From Candidatus Methanocorpusculum faecipullorum (GTDB lineage: Archaea > Halobacteriota > Methanomicrobia > Methanomicrobiales > Methanocorpusculaceae), in NCBI GenBank assembly GCA_018883755.1, contig JAHLFR010000002.1, forward strand, positions 42,040-80,490: a stretch of DNA of 38,451 nt. The letters run 5' to 3'. Positions 36,125-38,451 of this stretch are shown in pieces; position 1 is the stretch's first letter; the number at the start of each line of letters is the position of its first letter. Both the position numbers and the translations under genes were made by a program. The notes under the pieces are model-generated. The model saw only the letters and a program-made list of their open reading frames with translations, made no database searches and had not been told where the DNA came from.

Positions 36125-36430
36125 TTACTCCAGCTCAACTTTTAAACCGCCGAAGACACCCGCAGCGAGATTGTAGATGACTGCCACGATTGCGCCGACG
36201 ATGAACCCAATGATCATACCTATGACAGCGAGGATGACAATACTAATGATTAATCCGACAATACCGGTACCAACTCCGGTAAGACCAGAGATCGTCCCTG
36301 CGACAGACAGGTTGAGGAGGGCAAGAACTGCACCAATGATACCGATGATGACGGTGATAACAAGATTGATTGCCGCACAAAGCTTTGCGGCAGACCATAC
36401 ATCAACGTGTCTGACTTCTTTCGTTTCCAT
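36125..36430 (-). CDS. small glycine-rich membrane protein 1
   Basis: A 101-residue integral membrane protein with no signal peptide. It begins with a charged METKEVRHVDV, then has two or three hydrophobic glycine-rich helices (about 17-40, 47-72 and 73-93) and ends GGLKVELE. It is a paralogue of the next gene upstream, sharing the start (ME-KE---D--S-AK), the motif ALYN/LYN near the end, and the terminal GG-K-ELE. It resembles small archaeal membrane families of the DUF3566 kind, but I am not sure of the family. Function is unknown. A TATA-like box about 30 bases upstream suggests its own leaderless transcript, and a hairpin terminator follows. Confidence 0.75.
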   Translation of the reverse strand: METKEVRHVDVWSAAKLCAAINLVITVIIGIIGAVLALLNLSVAGTISGLTGVGTGIVGLIISIVILAVIGMIIGFIVGAIVAVIYNLAAGVFGGLKVELE

Positions 36431-36454
36431 ATACGGGATATTTGACGCTGCACC

Positions 36455-36466
36455 TTCATATACTCA
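36455..36466 (-). promoter_or_regulatory. TATA-like box of small membrane protein 1
   Basis: Minus-strand GAGTATATGAAG is about 30 bases before the ATG at 36430. Confidence 0.45.
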
Positions 36467-36485
36467 TCGCGGAAACCGGCCCAGG

Positions 36486-36498
36486 CAGAAAAAAGAGA
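36486..36498 (-). terminator. T-run terminator after small membrane protein 2
   Basis: Minus-strand CTCTCTTTTTTCTG follows the stop codon at 36500. Confidence 0.45.
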
Positions 36499-36499
36499 G

Positions 36500-36793
36500 T
36501 TACTCAAGTTCCATCTTGACGCCGCCAAAACTGTTGGCAACAAAGTTATAGAGGAACCCGGATACTGCACCACCGACGAATCCCACAATCACACCAACAA
36601 CTGCTCCGAACAGTGCGGAGAGAATATAGGAGAAGAGTTCTCCGGCAAATGCAAAGACATGATGCGGTGGAAGAGGGGCTGCGGGACCAAAACCTCCCAG
36701 AAGACCGAACAGAAAACCAAAGACCAGACCGATCACGGCAAAGAATTTGGCAACTGAGAGGATATCAAGCGATTTGATCTCTTTTATTTCCAT
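36500..36793 (-). CDS. small glycine-rich membrane protein 2
   Basis: A 97-residue paralogue of the preceding entry. It starts MEIKEIKSLDILSVAKFFAV, has a hydrophobic helix at about 13-36, a proline/histidine loop (AAPLPPHHVFA), then a second glycine-rich helical hairpin at about 50-85, and ends GGVKMELE. Hydrophobic segments rich in G-x3-G spacing suggest tightly packed helices, perhaps an oligomer. Function is unknown. It appears to be transcribed separately from its neighbour since each has its own TATA-like box and T run. Confidence 0.75.
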   Translation of the reverse strand: MEIKEIKSLDILSVAKFFAVIGLVFGFLFGLLGGFGPAAPLPPHHVFAFAGELFSYILSALFGAVVGVIVGFVGGAVSGFLYNFVANSFGGVKMELE

Positions 36794-36818
36794 AACAAGG
36801 AATACCCATAACGTTTCT

Positions 36819-36830
36819 TGGATATAATCT
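36819..36830 (-). promoter_or_regulatory. TATA-like box of small membrane protein 2
   Basis: Minus-strand GATTATATCC is centred about 32 bases before the ATG at 36793. Confidence 0.5.
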
Positions 36831-36852
36831 CAGCGATTCCTGCAAACAACTT

Positions 36853-36869
36853 CCAAAAAAAAGAAAAAA
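36853..36869 (-). terminator. T-rich terminator of pgk
   Basis: Minus-strand TTTTTTCTTTTTTTT directly follows the pgk stop codon. Confidence 0.55.
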
Positions 36870-38093
36870 TTAGATCCTTCCGCCGAAAAGTTCCCAGGAC
36901 TTTTCCAGCGCATCCAGAGCGGGAAGTTTCTTTCCTGTCAAAAACTCAATGCATGCCCCGCCACCGGTTGACAGGTGAGAGAAGTCTGATGCAAGTCCGA
37001 TCTGTTCAATAACAGCCGCAGTGTGACCGCCTCCGCAGACGGAGAACTCGGCCTTCGAAGCTGCATGCAGCAGTTCATACGTTCCCGTTGCAAAATCCCT
37101 CTCCTCAAACATTCCCGCAGGACCGTTAAAGACAACCGTTCCCGACTCGGAGAGCAGTTTCGAGAAGACGCCGATCGACTCAGTACCCATATCAAGAATG
37201 GGGCAATCCGCAGGTGTGGCCCCAACGGCATACTCACGGCGTTCTTCGTTCTCTTTTACCGCCACATACTCAGGCAGAATTACCTTATCCGGGTAGGCAT
37301 CAAGAATCGCTTTTGCTTTGGCAATCTCTCCTTCGTAGCCGAGGGTCTTGATCAGATTTGCGGACGGGGCACCGATGTCAATACCTTTTGCAAGATAGAA
37401 CACATTTGCCACAACACCGATGATTGCAATACGGTCTGCGGTACCGTTCGCCAGAACATGCCCTGCTACTGCAATAGAGTCATCAACCTTTGTTCCGCCA
37501 AGAACAAAGGTCACCGGTTTTGGTGCGGAGGTAAAGACACGGGAGAGATTTTTGACCTCCTTTTCCATCAGAAGACCGGCAACGGTACGCATTGCAAACG
37601 GCAGACCGGTAATGGTCGGCTGGGAGCGGTGGGCAGTTCCGAATGCATCATTGACGCAGAGATCGGCCATCGATGCAAGTTTTCTCACCAGATGCGTATT
37701 CTTTGCATCCTCCGGCTTCATTGTGAGATTTTCTTCGGAGCTGAACCGGACGTTTTCCAGAAGGAGAACATCACCGGGATGTGCTTTGCGGACAGCCTCT
37801 TTGGCACATCGGCCGAAGATGTCATCCACATACATCACCGGCATACCGAGAAGACGCTCTAATCGGTCAGCGTGGGCTTCCAGTGTGGTGAAATCCTTTT
37901 TGCCCGGGCGGCTCTGGTGGGCAAGGACAACAACCCGGGACTCTTCCAAAGCCTGTATGGTCGGGACATGTTCACGGAACCGTTTGTCGTCAAGAATGGT
38001 ATTGGTTGACGGATCGATCGGCGAGTTTAAGTCAACACGGACGAGAACAGTTTTTCCGCGGGTTTCTACATCTGCAAGCGTACCAAATTTCAT
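36870..38093 (-). CDS. pgk: phosphoglycerate kinase
   Basis: Interconverts 1,3-bisphosphoglycerate and 3-phosphoglycerate with ADP/ATP; in methanogens it runs mainly in gluconeogenesis. The 407-residue archaeal form shows the substrate-binding VLVRVDLNSPID, LAHQSRPG, LLENVRFSSEE, NDAFGTAHRSQPT, the lysine-containing VLGGTKVDDS, and the nucleotide-binding FNGPAGMFE and GGGHTAAVIE, then STGGGACIEFLTGK. ATG at 38093 is used; a GTG at 38105 would add four residues. GAGAGAGGGG stands just upstream. A TATA-like TTAATACT near 38166-38173 would give a leader of about 50 bases. Confidence 0.96.
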   Translation of the reverse strand: MKFGTLADVETRGKTVLVRVDLNSPIDPSTNTILDDKRFREHVPTIQALEESRVVVLAHQSRPGKKDFTTLEAHADRLERLLGMPVMYVDDIFGRCAKEAVRKAHPGDVLLLENVRFSSEENLTMKPEDAKNTHLVRKLASMADLCVNDAFGTAHRSQPTITGLPFAMRTVAGLLMEKEVKNLSRVFTSAPKPVTFVLGGTKVDDSIAVAGHVLANGTADRIAIIGVVANVFYLAKGIDIGAPSANLIKTLGYEGEIAKAKAILDAYPDKVILPEYVAVKENEERREYAVGATPADCPILDMGTESIGVFSKLLSESGTVVFNGPAGMFEERDFATGTYELLHAASKAEFSVCGGGHTAAVIEQIGLASDFSHLSTGGGACIEFLTGKKLPALDALEKSWELFGGRI

Positions 38094-38105
38094 AGTGTCT
38101 GACAC

Positions 38106-38307
38106 CCCTCTCTCACAATTGTCATAGAACAGCGATCACTCGTAATTACAACTATTCATTATGACAGTATTAAACCCATCGAAGGAAAGATGTGAGAGCT
38201 GGCAGACCGCAGGTATCGAATTTTCAGCTGCTCAGAACCAGGGAAAGATCAAACAAAACACCGGAACCACGGCGGGAAAGAGAAATGACCGTTCCAAAAA
38301 AGCTCAC
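38106..38307. other. gap upstream of pgk
   Basis: No gene is supported. It contains the pgk promoter region on the minus strand (TTAATACT near 38170) and, at its right end, the T-rich terminator of the next gene. Confidence 0.4.
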
Positions 38308-38321
38308 AAAAAATAAAAAAA
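38308..38321 (-). terminator. T-rich terminator of the right-edge gene
   Basis: Minus-strand TTTTTTTATTTTTTG follows the stop codon of the partial gene. Confidence 0.55.
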
Positions 38322-38451
38322 TTATTTTTCTGATTTACCCTTCACTCTCTTCATACGGAACAGCTCTTCGCGTTCCATCTCATCGAGACGCATCTTGATA
38401 AAGTTCCGTGCCTCGATCAGCTCCGGAATCACCTTGAACTCCAGTGCATTC
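38322..38451 (-). CDS. 3' end of an unidentified gene (partial)
   Basis: The last 42 codons and the stop of a minus-strand gene cut by the window edge. The visible part is strongly helical and charged ([19 protein letters not shown], then [19 protein letters not shown]) and ends in a basic tail. Codon use matches the neighbours, and a T-rich terminator follows. I do not recognise the family from this fragment. Confidence 0.7.
   Translation of the reverse strand, partial: NALEFKVIPELIEARNFIKMRLDEMEREELFRMKRVKGKSEK

Overview
The window is a densely packed, roughly 50% GC piece of a euryarchaeal chromosome. The archaeal character is clear: RNA polymerase subunits D, K, L and N, archaeal-type GluRS, deoxyhypusine synthase, aIF2-beta, Rio2 kinase, archaeal RNase J, and a mevalonate route using isopentenyl phosphate kinase and type 2 IPP isomerase. 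A bacterial-type DNA gyrase (gyrB-gyrA) and an aIF2-beta fused to a TRAM domain point to the Methanomicrobia/Methanomicrobiales. A Methanocorpusculum-like methanogen is my best guess, from memory of protein style only. No mobile element, CRISPR array or rRNA was seen.

Layout. (1) 1-1501: nadE (NAD synthase) and an overlapping degenerate TtuA/NcsA-like protein, on the minus strand. (2) 1595-5582: a tightly coupled plus-strand operon of Rio2 kinase, a DUF460 RNase H-like protein and thiL. (3) 5694-10170: gyrA and gyrB, minus. (4) 10390-11808: Era-like GTPase, DUF2073 protein and zinc ribbon, the trio called origin-associated proteins in haloarchaea. (5) 11809-12143: an AT-rich regulatory gap with several TATA-like boxes. 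(6) 12144-14599: three consecutive CBS-domain genes. (7) 14747-15712: deoxyhypusine synthase. (8) 15737-19451: an unidentified protein, gltX, an Imm5-like protein and an HD hydrolase, minus. (9) 19532-25457: a minus-strand isoprenoid block of MEMO-like protein, mevalonate kinase, isopentenyl phosphate kinase, IPP isomerase 2, RNase J and geranylgeranyl-PP synthase. (10) 25734-31930: a long minus-strand expression operon reading structured leader, tRNA-Ser, second structured leader, S13, S4, S11, RpoD, L18e, L13, S9, RpoN, tRNA-Pro, RpoK, enolase, S2. (11) 32035-33765: RpoL, an alpha/beta hydrolase and aIF2-beta-TRAM. (12) 33862-35886: a PurL homologue that has lost its catalytic signature. (13) 36125-38093: two small glycine-rich membrane proteins and phosphoglycerate kinase, then the 3' end of an unidentified gene at the right edge.

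How it fits together. Most genes serve information processing (translation, transcription, topology) or core metabolism (NAD, thiamine-PP, isoprenoid lipids, glycolysis). Many first genes of transcription units have a TATA-like box 25-32 bases before the start codon, which predicts leaderless mRNAs. Internal operon genes carry GGAGG- or GGTGA-type ribosome binding sites.

The least ordinary items are the PurL homologue with its active site replaced, the shortened TtuA-like protein without a PP-loop, a closed multi-branched RNA fold of about 159 nt just upstream of tRNA-Ser, a second three-hairpin leader that masks the S13 ribosome binding site, and a perfect 15-bp inverted repeat downstream of the PurL-like gene. 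All fold and family calls were made by eye from the sequence; no searches were run.
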